Positions 46,667 to 59,812 are shown, numbered from the stretch's first letter. The stretch: DNA of 64,000 nucleotides from Apostichopus japonicus (GCF_037975245.1 NC_092566.1:16095001-16159000), one strand, 5' to 3'. Translations and numbers: made by a program. The notes: generated from the letters alone by a model not told the origin.

Positions 46667-49600
46667 GTGAAATAGGTTGGAGAATTAGCAAGTCAGCCAG
46701 TGGTGAAGGCAACCAACCGAAGGTTTAAACATCACCACCCATGCAAATGGGATCTTAATAAACACCAAATACATCATATATGATAATGACAGGCATAACG
46801 GAAATTATATATTGATAACAGCCTACTCAAGTCCTGGTACTGACTTAAACCCTAAAATGGACAAGCGCTATAGATGGACATCATTTTCTACTAGCGGATA
46901 GACTAGAAGGTACTGTTACCTACTTTGAGAGAAGACATGTTTATCAATACAACTGATCTTTGTAGTTAGATCAATTATATATTATTTAGTAAGAGTTCAA
47001 CAAGAAACAAGGATTTGTGGAGATTAACAGAGACTTTGGGAGACAGAATGAGGGTTTGTGGGGGGGGGGGGGTGGGGGGTTGGGGCTGTGTCCGGAAGTG
47101 ACAGCTCTAGGTCGTCGCTAAGGGTGTACTGTACAGCGCTAAATATGTTACCAGTGCACTCTAGACTCAGTTGAGCATCAGTGCTAAGATGGTGAGGAGA
47201 CATGTAGGCAATGATGAGAAGCAAATACTAACTCGACTGTCCCTTTTGTCACGTCAATAAATTCAGAAGAAATCATAAATATATATATATACAGAATATT
47301 TCATGGCTGTATTGTTGTTGGCATTGAATGAATATGGCGAAAAGTGTAGTCACGTAACAACCAACACAACCAGCAGCAATGAATTTTAATCAAATGTCCC
47401 TAATTGAGAGGTTAAATTCTCTGTCTTTCGATCATCTCTGTTTCTTTCACAAAGAAATTACAACTGAAACGGGAACCTCCCTGTCAATTTTTCACACAAC
47501 CAAAAGGCACTTTAGTTTGAAATACACTACTCCAATAGGAAAAAGATCACCATATAGCTGTACCATTGCACCACAGTCATTTGATAAGAAAACCTTGCTG
47601 TGCCAATCCCCCTTACCACTGATCCCCTTCCCGCTTATCCCCCCCACCTACCTAGCCTTAAGTTTCAATACAATTAAATTGCTTGATTATCGCATGCAAA
47701 ACAGTACAAGTGTCCTTTCATGAACCCTACGAACATTCTCCATTATGCAGGCAGAAAAAAGTAAAACAAAACAAAATACGCATGTGAAAATGCTAACAGG
47801 CTCAACATGAAGTTTTCTATAGTTCTTTCCCCTGTTCTCAAAATTTAATTTTTCAAAAGTCAGTTCATTCCCAGCAGGATGAAAGAACATTTATGATGGT
47901 ATTTAGAGCTCTTTAATTCTCACTGGTGGTGAATCTTGACCTCATATCTTGCACTCTGACATAATGCATTGCACTTTTGATTCTACTGTATAACAGTCTA
48001 CGCAAACTTTCATTGCGAATATCCTCGTAAAACAACGAGGAGTTGAAAGCACTTTAAAAAAAATATGGAACCCAAAATATTCCAATTACAGTATCAGACA
48101 TTCACATTTCTAATTCCAAGGTACCATGTCATTACACCCTGCACTATGCCCTACCTACAAAAAGCCCTGCCTATATGTACCCCCCCCCCCCTCCCTCCCA
48201 AGGTCCCATATCAGGAAGGCTTGGACTTTGACTATCACTTGATCTGTAAATAGCTAGACATCATTACCATGCCATCCACCGAACATAATACAGACCCACC
48301 CACCCTTAATAGCCCTCCCTGTTACCATGTCATTACACCCTGCACTATGCCCTACCTACAAAAAGCCCTGCCTATATGTACCCACCCCCCTCCCTCCCAA
48401 GGTCCCATATCAGGAAGGTTTGGACTTTGACTATCACTTGATCTGTATATAGCTAGACATCATTACCATGCCACCCTGAACATAATACAGACCCACCCAC
48501 CCTCAATAGCCCAATAAATGATGCTCAAAAACAACTTTTTGTTTTTATGCTTGTTGAGTTTAGGAAGAAGTGGGTGGGAGGCAAACAACGTTGTGGTTAT
48601 TGATCCAAGCCACTTAAATCAACCCTATCACATTCACTAGTGATGCATCTAAATAAATGCACACTGGTTTCAAATCCAAAAGCTGATGGCCATTTTAGTG
48701 GGGCTTAACTTAACAGATGTAACAGTGATGTGAGAATGCCACAGGGTGGGGTGTAATGTTCAAGTTATACACCTGCCTTAAAGTTGCAGTTTGCATTTTA
48801 AGAGTTGTAAAAAAAAAACAGTTTTGATAATTCAAGCCATTTGACTTACACAAGTCATTGGAAAACTATCAATTGTTTTGATAGGACATTTGAATTTCCT
48901 CTGAATTATCTAATACAATTTTTTGGTAGACCACAGTCCACTGTAAAACAAGGAAGTTTTTACATAAATTACTACAATAATATGGTGTTTTATCAAAATT
49001 TTGAGATAAAAAAAAATAGCAAAAAAAGGGGGTCATGCACCTTTACAAATAGCTAATTAATTATTAACTAAACAATTCAAACTTCCGCAAAGGTCAAATT
49101 ACAAAAAAAAACAAAAAAAATAATTGTAATACGAAAGTCATCCGACCGAGTTGATGATTTCCAGGATTTATCACATGATCGAAATATTTCCCCAGCGACC
49201 ACTTAATTTTCACGCCTCGTCGGACTTGTATGGCCGATCTAAACTGCGAATGACCTAACAGATGACTTTGGAAGGGAAATCCGGTCAAAACATCAGCTAA
49301 AATATCTGACCAACTAGCCTTTTCCTGAATGGTTCCAGCTAGGAGCAGAGACTAAGCATTCCTAGCGTGCACAGAGACTGGATACTCACCGTGTTAAAGA
49401 TGGGTCACTAGTGATTAGTTTGGAATGCCAAATTTGTAATTTTAGCCGCGATCATTAAAATTAATCACTGTTACAAGTATGTGAGATGAATTGAGAAGAT
49501 CAGTACAGTTCCCGTAATGTCTGTCCAGAATATATAACAGGTGTTTAGTGTATATGTACATAATATACTCATGCGACCAAGATTTAGTAAGACTTCAAGA

Positions 49601-50165
49601 GCTGGAGATACGCAAAAGTACAAAATGTAAGTTACACAGATGAGGTCATATAAAAGGAATTTATATTCCTGGGTAAAATACATCTATCTGCATCTTTTAT
49701 TTTTTTTTTTCCAGAATGGTGACCAATGAATTTCGGTTTTGCTATCTAATGATATGCAAGTGTAATGTACACTAAGTTGTACGAATTGTATTTGTAATTG
49801 CTAAACTATACACATGCAATAAACACATCCTTTTTTCTTTTTTTTTTTAATTTTTTTAATTTTTTTAAAATTTATTTATTTATTTATTTTTTTCTTATTT
49901 TTTTTTCTTTTCTTGACAAAGAAAGTTTCCAACTCACCAACCACACGCACGACCTGTAATTTACACACACATCAAAACATTTCAAATGACCTAACGATCT
50001 CCTCTCGTTGTTGTCGTCGGACGTGTAATTAGTCAACAGATGAGTAGAGAGTGGTGACACTTAATTCTTTCGCCAGACATAGAAAAGATAATTCTTCGGT
50101 TGTTGATTGCATATAGGGACACTTAAAAAGGTAAAAGATATATACTATCTATATGCAAGCTCTTG

Positions 50166-50166
<1 letters not shown>
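46667..50166. other. AT-rich sequence around the 201-bp duplication
   Basis: Poly-G with quadruplex potential at 47060-47080, and a 67-aa minus frame at 47890-47687 with a hydrophobic centre derived from a T-rich tract. Poly-T/A-rich DNA lies at 49830-49915. No gene supported. Confidence 0.4.
48122..48513 (+). repeat. Tandem duplication, ~201-bp unit, two copies
   Basis: TACCATGTCATTACACCCTG starts copy 1 at 48122 and copy 2 at 48323. Both end near CCACCCACCCT(T/C)AATAGCCC. They differ by a few substitutions, by C-tract length (12 C versus ACC plus 6 C) and by a small indel after CATGCCA. High identity implies a recent event. Confidence 0.95.
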
Positions 50167-50244
<78 letters not shown>

Positions 50245-50268
50245 TATACACATATATATACATATACA
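50167..50268 (+). repeat. (TA)n microsatellite
   Basis: About 45 TA repeats with one TTT interruption and CACA variants at the right end. It is capable of cruciform extrusion, and it produces spurious Ile/Tyr repeat frames. Confidence 0.97.
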
Positions 50269-51123
50269 CAAAAGGTCACGAGGATGCTCTACATTCTCTC
50301 CGGATTACTTCTCAATAAGTTCATGTCCCCCCTTCAAATCCTCATCACCCAATCAGTTTACTGGCTTTGAGAAGCCCGCCCTTGGATACATTATCCCTGC
50401 TTCAAGTTTCTTTTAACAACCATTCAAAGTTACACAATGACAAGTTTCTGACACATTTGCTAAACAACTTATCATACTTCTGCATGCTCCATGTCAGCTA
50501 TCCATCCATCAACATAATTTAGTGGCGATAGAATTTTTTCTCTCTCTCCCTCTATATTCTCCTCTCTCTCTCTTTCTGTTTATAGGAATCTCAAAATTCT
50601 TCTCTTTAAGGTTCACAGAGCATTTCCCTGAAAACTGTTTTCTTCTTGGCATAGGACGAAATGCCCATATTAGGTCTGGCAGTAGAACTCAGCTCCTAAC
50701 GACGATTCCAGTGGCTTAGTGGGGTGGAATTTGAGCAAGTCATTTGTGGAGGCTAATAGGGGTGTAACAAAATCCATTCCAAATGGTCTCTTCCCTGAAG
50801 AACTAATACTCCCAAAGAACAAAAATGGGACAATTTAATTTTTAATCCCTGGGTATTTTGTCCCATCATCAAATCACAATTTTTTTTTCCATACGGTCTA
50901 TTTTTCGGGTCACCTTAAGATGGCATTAAGAGCACACGAGCTCTGCTTTTCCAGTTATTTATTTCTTTAAAGTCTTTCCTCCATTTTTTTTCTGCACATT
51001 TTTACCTTGAGTTGGTAGAAAAATCACTAAGACAGAGAAAATGTGTGGAATGCGCACTAGCTGAGCCGCCTATATTGAACTTGACATGGCTTTGAGCTGC
51101 CACCTGTTTGACTGATGCACCAG

Positions 51124-51367
51124 CCACCTGCGGAACACCATTACACTCCCATTACCTCTTAATGAAATCACAGCAAGTGGCCGTAGAGCTGGTTGGTACA
51201 TTCCAGAGCAGTCCCAATACAAAAGTCAATATTTTGGAAGGTGAAATAGTAGCCTTTAAGTCCCTCCAAGAGGGCTCATTGCCTGTCACTACAATTACCC
51301 CCTACCCAAAGATTGGTATTTTGAGGTCCAGACTTGCGGTTATGATTAATAACGTAACAATGTCCAG
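51124..51367 (+). CDS. Possible exon, 80-codon splice-flanked frame
   Basis: The frame reads from CACCAG| to ATGTCCAG|gtgata with 2 leading bases, 80 codons and 2 trailing bases. It has a balanced protein-like composition: SQQVAVELVGTFQSSPNTKV then LEGEIVAFKSLQEGSLPVTT. The strand pattern suggests beta structure. The acceptor lacks a good pyrimidine tract (ctgtttgactgatgcaccag). Unspliced, the frame meets TGA immediately after the donor. No family recognised. Confidence 0.3.
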
Positions 51368-54300
51368 GTGATATGCAATGTAACCATTAAAAACCTAAAA
51401 GAATTTATGTTGTTTTCATCTCATGCAAACTATTGCCCATAAAAGTCCTTTTTTTGGGAATGGAACAACCTACTGGATGGGAAGCTACTTTCAAATTCTG
51501 GTATTAAATAAACTTTAAAAAAAATATAACAATAGTGTAACTATTTACCTCATTGAGGTACTGTACACATTTTACCGACATGAATATTTTGTTTTGCAGA
51601 TACTAACTGGAGTATCCAATGACACATGTGTCAATACTACACTGCTTCATCAGAGTGTCCTAGAACTTACAACTTTTCATACCACTAGAATTTTATTAAT
51701 CAAGAAAAGATAAAAAAAATAAAAAAAAACACACACAGAAAGAAAGAACTACCCTGTTGTATGTATGCTATACAGTATGGACTCAAATTTCGTTTTGTAT
51801 CCCACCAATAAGGGATCTGGTCAAATTTCAAAAGAAATGCCTCCCGAAACCACACCAAACTAATAATAGTCCCTTATCAGCCCTTCCAAATCATTTTACT
51901 AATGAATTATCACTTTGAGTTATATCAAACTTAAAGAGCAAAATGGGAAAACAATACCATAAGGCAAGGTGATGGAGTTTGAGATAATGTCCTTACCACT
52001 ATTAAGTTTAAAACACAGCACACTGTGCCCTCGGGGTCAACGACATGGGTCACACAAGCGGGGTCAAGTGGACACTGAGGAGGGACCATGGCATTCTAGA
52101 CTGTCCTGAACAATTAGCCATTACCCTTTGAGAACTGATGAGCTAGTAGAGATCACATGCTGCCATTGAAGGTAACTCCTCCTAATGAGCCTAAAGGTTA
52201 AGTCAGGTCATACTGCTAAAGTGGCAATTCTTTCAAAAATTGCTTGCCCCCCCCCCTTTTTTTCCTTTTTTAAATTGATTATTTAGACTATTTAAAAGAG
52301 GTTAAAATGACCTTGCACCTCTACCGAAGAGCAAGACTGGTCACCAGTTATATTACCCTTTCTCAGGAGGAGGGTAAAGAGAGGGTCGGATTTAATGACT
52401 TATATACCTCAATGCTCAATAACTGTATAACTGCTGGAAGTATTTTGCCATAGTTAAATTTATTAGCATTGTTAATTAGTTATGCTACATCTTGAAGTAG
52501 AACTTCAAAATCTGGTTATCATCAGTGGTGTAAAAGGATTCCACAGGTGGTGGTGGTGTGGGTGGGGGGAGGGAGGGGGAGGAGAGACAGAGGTGAATGA
52601 AGGAGTTTATAAAGAAGATGGTCTTCGCTGCGGTCATTGAAGAAGACTGGTATGGAGGGGTGGGAAGGTACAGTCGGAGTTCAAATATTCAGACTGAACC
52701 ATTTTCCCTAAAAAACTAAAACGAGTCAAATTTGTTTCATCTTACTCTCACATCACCCTCTTTCTTACTCGGTGAAAAAATCAAATGTAGCAAAATTTGT
52801 CTATATAAATTTGATTATTAAAATTAAAATTTTTGGCTGCATGCTAAAAATCACACAAATATTATTCTGAGCAAAATTTACACGACGGGATTCGCTTAAG
52901 TTAGTCGACCAAAACTCGACAAACGTCAGAAAAAAAGTTTTACACACTTTTTCTACAAAGATCCATACAACTTTACTGTCCTCAACCCAAAAGTACATTG
53001 CTATTTGATTTTCGATCCCTCTCTATTTTTTTCATTTCTCCTTTCTTTCTTGTGTTTGTTTTTGTTTGTTACCTGATAGTTACTACCATCTAAGGTCAAC
53101 TACAGGACCAAAAATATCTCCAACAGTTCGACAGCTCCCTAAGGGTGCTAGGCAACAGTTTGGACAATGATCCTGACTTTTCAACTGGAGAATTAAAACC
53201 CAATCCTTTTTTCTTTTTCTTTTTTGGTAAATGTCCTCATTTCTGCTCCCCCTTTTTCTTGTTTTTAAAATTTTTTTATTTTCCTTCTTCCTTCTCCTTT
53301 TTTTTTGGTCTCAGGGAAGAAAAATAAGATTCTAAAGTTGCAGCTGGCAATGATATTGTGAGTCCTTATGATTGATGGCCTAACTACATTCTTGCATACC
53401 TTTTGTTTACACCATGACAAGAGAGGCTGGTCCCAACACAAACAGTGCTCCCTTCCGAAATGTCACCAGAGGACTCATATTTGGGGCATGGTGCATCCCA
53501 TCTGGAACCGCCACTATCCCCATGTGCTTTATTTGAACGGGGAGAGCAACCAAACATATCTATCTAGCTATAAATATAATTGATATGTATACAGTATATA
53601 TACAACAGAAATTTCCCAAGTTCAAAGTGATCTGAAAACAAGTATGCCAGATCCTTCCAAAAAAAGTAAATGAGCGAATAATTTCAAAAAGCTGTTCCGA
53701 GTATGTAAACAAGTCGTCTGGTGTCCGGGTGGAAACATAAAAATTGATATCAGTAATATTCTGACCAAGTGGTTATAATCAATAACTGGTTGAATATTAT
53801 ATACTCTTAAACGGCAGAACTATGGGCTTATATTGCATTTCCAACCAATTTCACTGGGGAACAATTTTGGGGGGTACATAACTCAACAGGTAGGCTTAAT
53901 TAAATGGGTTGGTTGGTGGTAAACAGTGTCATGCATTAGGCCTTGATTCGTTCTTGAAATTTACACTGATAAGTAATTAACCACTTAGGCTTTATCTTGC
54001 TTCTCATCTACCATGGTAGGGTAGGAAGAAAGGTCAATGTTGCTTTAATTATCCGCAGTGACGGAAGTGCAAACTTGTAATTAACCTCCGAAAAGAGAAA
54101 TTGTTTACCTGTATCCGTAGGGTGGGAGACATTATCATACAATGCAAAGATACATACAGATGCTTCTTTCATATATATACTAATATTGCTAATATTGATC
54201 AAATAAGTTACTCGATGACAAAATAGAAGTAGATACTTGAAACGAGAAAGTCAAACTCTCCAAATCCTAAAGCTAACAAACAAATTCACTTCTCTTACAC

Positions 54301-56708
54301 TGAAGTAAGAAAATATCTCAGTTTATGTCAACTAATGACTTAAATGCTATATCCTGACATTTGTAATATTTACGTTAAAACGCAGATCTATGTGATATCA
54401 TGGCCATGTAATGTACAGTACGTACGTAGAGTGTGTTTGTGTGTGCAACTGTGAAGTGAACAAACAGTTGATACTTTCATTATAATCTGTAGGAACTTTT
54501 ATTTGTAAAAGCATGAAGGGGGGGGGGGAACCAAAACATGAAATATGAAAAAACATTTGTATAAATCTTTCAGGCCTTTATCTGATCTAGGCATGTGGTC
54601 AAACAACTTCTAAGGTGCCCTTTAGAAGTTTCTGAATACCTTTAGGGTACTTTTATTTCCATTTGTGACATGAACACTTCAAAAACAATGAAACTTGAGC
54701 AATCACAACACATAGTTGAAATATTTAAGACTCATTTTCCATTTTCTACCCTCTTGATACAAATCTAGTTTGATCTCTTGGAATTATGCCTTCATGTGCT
54801 CCTTAATCATGTATGCACACAGTATATACAGTATGCACACCATGTGTATATGGAAATGAGAACTGGAACTTCAGATACCAATTAAACAATCACAAATCTT
54901 TTGTCTCCAGTTCTGCTTAAGTTAGGGGGGGGGAGTAAATGATGGAGTACCTTGGGAGCCAATTGCAGCAACTAAATACTATGCCCTCCCTCATATAAAA
55001 AAGAAATATTTTCCTTTGCACTTTTTAAGCTGGGTTGAGGTTAGTTCAATGAGGGTTCAAAGAAACACACCATTAAAGGAGTGATTCTCTGTTTATTATT
55101 CTTCAACTTTTTTTTCTTTTTCTGTTTAATAGAAAAGTAGAAAATATTTTATAAAAAAAAGAGAGAAATAAAAATACCCAGCTAGTCCACTTTATACCCA
55201 AGAGGCCTCAACAAAGAATGGACCTGGCTGATCCTAAAGTGCCATAAATTGAAGGCGACATGATACAGGTGTTATACTCGATGAGTGAGACACCATGTTA
55301 GGCTGTTAGCCTATACTACAGAGCTATTAAATGTTGGCGTCTCTACCTACTGTAACACCTGTTGTCACTTTTCTGTTTCTCTCTCTCTCTCTGCTACAAA
55401 GCTTAAGGTACTGCCATAACAAATTTTAAAAAAGTCAGCTACCATTGCTAACTCTTCCCGATTTAGGTTCAACTAGATGTCTGTGAGTGTCAATTTGTAT
55501 ACATTTAGATGTGAAACTCACTGTGCTATTAAAAAGAAAAATTTCATCAACTTTAGGAGTGGAATTTGATTGCCCATTTTAGCTCCATGCTTCATTGCAT
55601 TCTGTTTATATTATGCATAGAAGTACAGTTTGTCAGGGCTAACGCTAGACCAGCTAAATATGATCTGTCATAGAAGGAACTTATATATTCGTTTTGCTTA
55701 CCCTGTGAGAGTAAGTACGCAATTAAAATGTTCTAACACTCCACTGTGAATCAAGACTAGTTTAACGATGCCTAACAAGGTAACTGCCCCCCCCCCCTCC
55801 TCCAACAAAACAGGGTTTCTCCAAAGGAGGTGCCTGTGGGCCAAATCCTACCTGTGAAAGTTTTTAATGTGGCCCTGATGACAAATTTTCGGATGATAAT
55901 ACTGCGCTTCTTGGGTACGTCCGTCCCTGTTACGACCTTAGTCTTTAAGCACTCTTATATCCTGCGTATTGGTTAGGTACAGTGAGGGCCTTCTCTTTAA
56001 CCACAAGCATGCCTATCGCTTCCAGAAATGTTTCTCTCTGGGCTTAGAAGGAAATAAATTGAGAGCCCATCAAGTATGGGCAGCGAGAGTTTGAAAAAGA
56101 AAGTAATTTAGTGGATTCATGTAACTGCTTCAATGGGGTTGTCTAAAAAAAAATGAGTTCATTTCAGGATAATAACCCAATTTCTGCCATAGATACATAA
56201 CATACCATATTGATACAATACACATATATGCTACAGAATGCAGACCGATTAAAGTTCTGTGCAACTTCTGATTACATCAATCTTTAATTAGCTGTGTAAT
56301 CTCCACTGATAAATGTTATATTGAACAAGAAATCAAGAACTATATATTTGTCTATTTGTTGATTTTACAAAGGTAATTAAATAAAGTCAACAGAGGTATT
56401 AACATCCCTCCTGCTTATGTACCTCAGTGGAGGCTGTCTAAATACCAAGGACAAAGCAGACCAGGTGATATTCCGAAAAAAAATACACCAACTCTCGTTC
56501 ATAGACTTTCAACTGCTTGAACAGTTTGAGAGAACTTAGACAAGAAGGTAGTAAAAGGGGAGGAAAAAAATTATCCAATTCCAACTTGACCTTAGTTTGA
56601 CATTGGTTCATATTAAGTCCAGAGTGGTTTTAGCATTTTAATGTCACTACACAGATGTTGGAGGTGTTTGACAAACTTTTTTAACCTCTTCACACACAAC
56701 ACATTTCA

Positions 56709-56735
56709 ACAGACAGACAGACAGACAGAGAGACT

Positions 56736-56764
<29 letters not shown>
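56709..56764 (+). repeat. (ACAG)n microsatellite
   Basis: CAGACAGACAGACAG blocks with one GAGAGACT interruption. Confidence 0.95.
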
Positions 56765-56766
<2 letters not shown>

Positions 56767-57196
56767 ATCCACGGACAGTTCGTTTGTTGTGATGTGTTTG
56801 TTTACATTTTACTGATAGGATATCCCCTATAGAACAAAGGGAACATCTTGGGCCAAATTGCACGGTTTTAGGTAGTATATGATGGTATTTCCTATTTCTT
56901 TTTTTTTTGGTCCCGCGTAAACACCTCGATTAACAGCTGTTGAGGGGATTCAAGGTACTAGGTGACAGGTATATATGTGACCTGACATGCACTATTAGCT
57001 GTGAATACAAGAAAGAGCAAAGTTGGCCCATAAAAATAGTTGCCACCCCAGGTAGCTTAAAACGCTGTAAATAACAAAGAAGTTAAGACAACGTTACATT
57101 CTCGGTGGAGAGAGAAAAAAAATGTTGCTTGTATGCAATTACATCCGACGTTTTACGCCACATTCCCGCACTTTTCTCTTTGTCTAAATTTCCCAG

Positions 57197-57306
57197 GTTT
57201 TGGTCAAATATGGCAAGACGGTAACAGGTGTATGACAGAAGCGAAGCAAACCGAAGCAAACCGAACCAACGGTTCATTTGGAGATGATATCTTGAATGCA
57301 GCTGAG
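57197..57306 (+). CDS. Possible exon, splice-flanked open segment
   Basis: A strong acceptor (tctttgtctaaatttcccag) and a donor GCTGAG|gtgaaat bound 110 bases with one open frame: 2 leading bases and 36 codons, exit phase 0. The peptide runs FGQIWQDGNRCMTEAKQTEA and ends FGDDILNAAE. It is hydrophilic with one Cys and an N-glycosylation-type motif (NRT). Part of it comes from a local GAAGCAAACC repeat. Exit phase 0 is compatible with the 59774-59812 microexon. No family recognised. Confidence 0.3.
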
Positions 57307-57923
57307 GTGAAATCTTTTACTCTGCCCAGGAAAATTTTCAGGGCAACTTTATTGTACAGTAATTCACAGAAATAAAAGGTTTATGAATTGATGATCATAT
57401 GAAAAGATACTGTAGTCTCTCAACTGATTATAAACATAACCTTAGCGAGTCGGATCTTGTACATGAATGTGTGCTTGTGATAAACAGGATTTATGCCAGT
57501 GGTGTTGCACCATCCTGCACTTGTATCCATCGTTTCAATATTTTCTGTCTTCTGGGGTGAAACTGTGCCAAGAATCCGTACAAGTGACAAAGTAGTCAAA
57601 TTATTTTTTAAGCATATAGCTGTCTCATCTAGTGAGAATATCTTACTATGTGTGTATACTGTGGACTTCACAATTAGCGTGAGTACTATATTCAGTACAT
57701 CTGTTGTGTGTGATAATCTCATTCAAACTCTGTTGAATTTTTTCGAAAAGCTCTTTTCGTTTCCAAGATACATACAAAATTGAAAGTTTTGATAAATCTG
57801 GGAAAACTTGTTAAATATGTGCAAACTATGACGTGGAGTGTTGCACTCATCAAATTTAGCCAAAAAAGTTCCACCAAATACAAAGTATGCTATACATAGT
57901 CTGTGCTTTTAATGTGTTAGGAT

Positions 57924-58163
57924 ATGAACAGAGTCGGAAACCTATACCTACAGTTAGCTCTGGTTTTTGTAATATCTCAGGAGGGGGGACAAATTATTAC
58001 CGATCTACAGAAACAGGAAGCGAGGAAAAGGTTATGTCCCTTGAAAAAGATCGCAGACCTTTTGTTTTCCTACCTGTTACCGGGACAACAGACCTCTGAA
58101 GGATTAATCACTTTGAATTATACTAACAACCTGTTTTGTCTCCTGATGACAGCATTCCAACAG
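57924..58163 (+). CDS. Signal-peptide-like first exon or 114-aa ORF
   Basis: ATG (G at -3) opens MNRVGNLYLQLALVFVISQE: a short polar start, a hydrophobic core and a break before QEGGQ, as in a secretory leader. A helical, amphipathic stretch follows (TDLQKQEARKRLCPLKKIAD, then LLFSYLLPG and FCLLMTAFQQ). A good donor CAACAG|gtaaaa ends 80 codons at phase 0. Unspliced, the frame continues to a stop at 58268 (114 aa). An acceptor-like TTTTAATGTGTTAG just before the ATG means it could be internal instead. The composition suggests a small secreted helical protein, but no family is recognised. Confidence 0.35.
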
Positions 58164-59773
58164 GTAAAAATAATCTGTAGTCCTGAACATACTGTACATA
58201 CATACCACCGTCACCAATTGGGAGAATGGTTGTCTGCACACAGACCTGTACAGACCCTTATGATCTAACCCTAGGGATCTATTAGAAAGGGTAAAGGGAA
58301 GCTTGATCAATTTACACACCTGCCTACTCATGAAGGTCACATCTATACTGAATCAAATATTCTCAGAGATAGTAGGAAAGACAGGCAAAAGAACCCAGAA
58401 AAACACTATATATAATATCGGCCTACATTGGCATGGAGGAATGTGGGAAGAACATATAGTAAATAAAAAAAAATAAAAAAACCTTGGGATGTCACCTGTG
58501 GGGTTCATGACCTTACATATCATCGCTGGGTAAATATCTTGCTTACAGTAACACAGTGGAGATAGGGGGCTGCATGCATGCTCAGCTAAGATGGAAAAAA
58601 AAAAATTGCTATACAGTACCTTACTTTACAGAGCTATAATTCAAGATGTAAAGTGGACATCACACAGACAGTAAATAAATCGTCTCTATGTCAAATACCT
58701 GACACTGGTGTCCCAATATATTTATAGCTTCAACATAAAAGTTCTGATGAAATCCGCACAACTCAAATACATTTAGTCACGCAAGGAAACAAAACTTTCC
58801 AATAATCTGCAAATTGGGGCAAATTGCAGCTCACATGCACATCTGGTATACAGTACCAATATATAAAGGGAAATATATATCTTATAGATTTCACTTATCA
58901 TATCATATCATATCATATCACATTTCTAATTTTATATTTGAGAAAGACAAAAACTGACCACTATATGTGAAGGAAATAACCTTTTTTTTTATCTTTGTCG
59001 TTTTCACTCTGCCATTTTTGTCACAAGGCGGTTTCTACAAATATTTGTTATGATATTAGCCATTTAACTGCATTTAACTGCAAAATAACTGCATAAAATC
59101 AGAAATTAAGCAGTTGCCTAACGTAACAGACACTTGCTCCATGGAAGGGGTGAGTACGGTAGTTGGTGGACCAAAAGTCCTGATAGATCCCAAAACTTGC
59201 CTCAATAGGATATTACGACCCAACCATCTTATCTCTAGAACACTGGCTTAATCATTTACTATCACAAAGATCTATCTATCTGATATAATTAGTTACATCT
59301 AAGCCCATGTGTAAATCCTCTAGCCTTTTATGTGATTGACCTTTGGCACAAACCCTGCTGTATGTACCACCATGCAACATTCATCTAGAGGAAAATTTGG
59401 ACCCACTGTATCAGTGCCAGCTGTGAACAGCATCAGGTTTGCGAGTGAAGCGAAAAATAACTTTCACATTTTTATTATGAATGCAACTCTGCAAACACAC
59501 ACTGCACTGTTGCTTCTCCTAGAGGTGTGTGCATGCTTACATTGTTTCTATGGTAACCAAAACTTGTATAGAGGGAGTTGTCACAAGAACTGAAAAGTCG
59601 AAGGACAGCAATAAGATTTTTTTTTTGTCACAGATGGTCGGATCAGAGGTAACATTTTTTTTTCTTCGGAACGGGGGAAAACAAGTTTAAAGGGAACAAT
59701 GCTCAACAAACTGTCGGCTTTTCCTACGATGATGCAAATTCAGCAGGCTTTCAGTTTTGTCCTCCTCTTCCAG

Positions 59774-59812
59774 CATGAACAATGTGCAAACAGTATGAAA
59801 GATACTTTTAAT
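59774..59812 (+). CDS. Possible 39-nt microexon (phase 0-0)
   Basis: A superb acceptor (ttttgtcctcctcttccag) and a consensus donor (TTTAAT|gtaagtta) bound exactly 13 codons, HEQCANSMKDTFN; the other two frames carry stops. Phase 0-0 fits the exits of both 57197-57306 and 57924-58163. The same DNA also lies in a 74-aa ORF at 59699-59923 (MLNKLSAFPTMMQIQQAFSF..., four cysteines), which could instead be an unspliced small secreted protein. Confidence 0.35.

Larger units (their letters stand above)
50269..57196. other. Long AT-rich stretch with simple repeats
   Basis: It holds the 51124 exon candidate, poly-C/poly-T at 52246-52270, a G run near 54522-54532, (TC)7 at 55379-55392, a 10-bp inverted repeat ACAGGTGTTA/TAACACCTGT at 55264-55363, and (ACAG)n at 56709. 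A consensus donor at 55711 has a short frame without a good acceptor. Nothing else is seen. Confidence 0.4.

Noticed and set aside
47687-47890. Minus-strand 67-aa frame with a transmembrane-like centre
   Set aside because: The hydrophobic part comes from a T-rich tract, ATG context is poor and no splice pair supports it; a chance frame is more likely.
49389-49450. Minus-strand donor (gtgagt) after the frame LQIWHSKLITSDPSLTR
   Set aside because: No AG acceptor exists between the upstream stop codon and the donor, so it cannot be an internal exon.
50107-50416. Two 87-aa ORFs with Ile/Tyr repeats
   Set aside because: Translations of the (TA)n microsatellite.
55630-55710. Plus-strand segment ending at gtaagtacg
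   Set aside because: No good acceptor; frames either stop or have no supporting feature.
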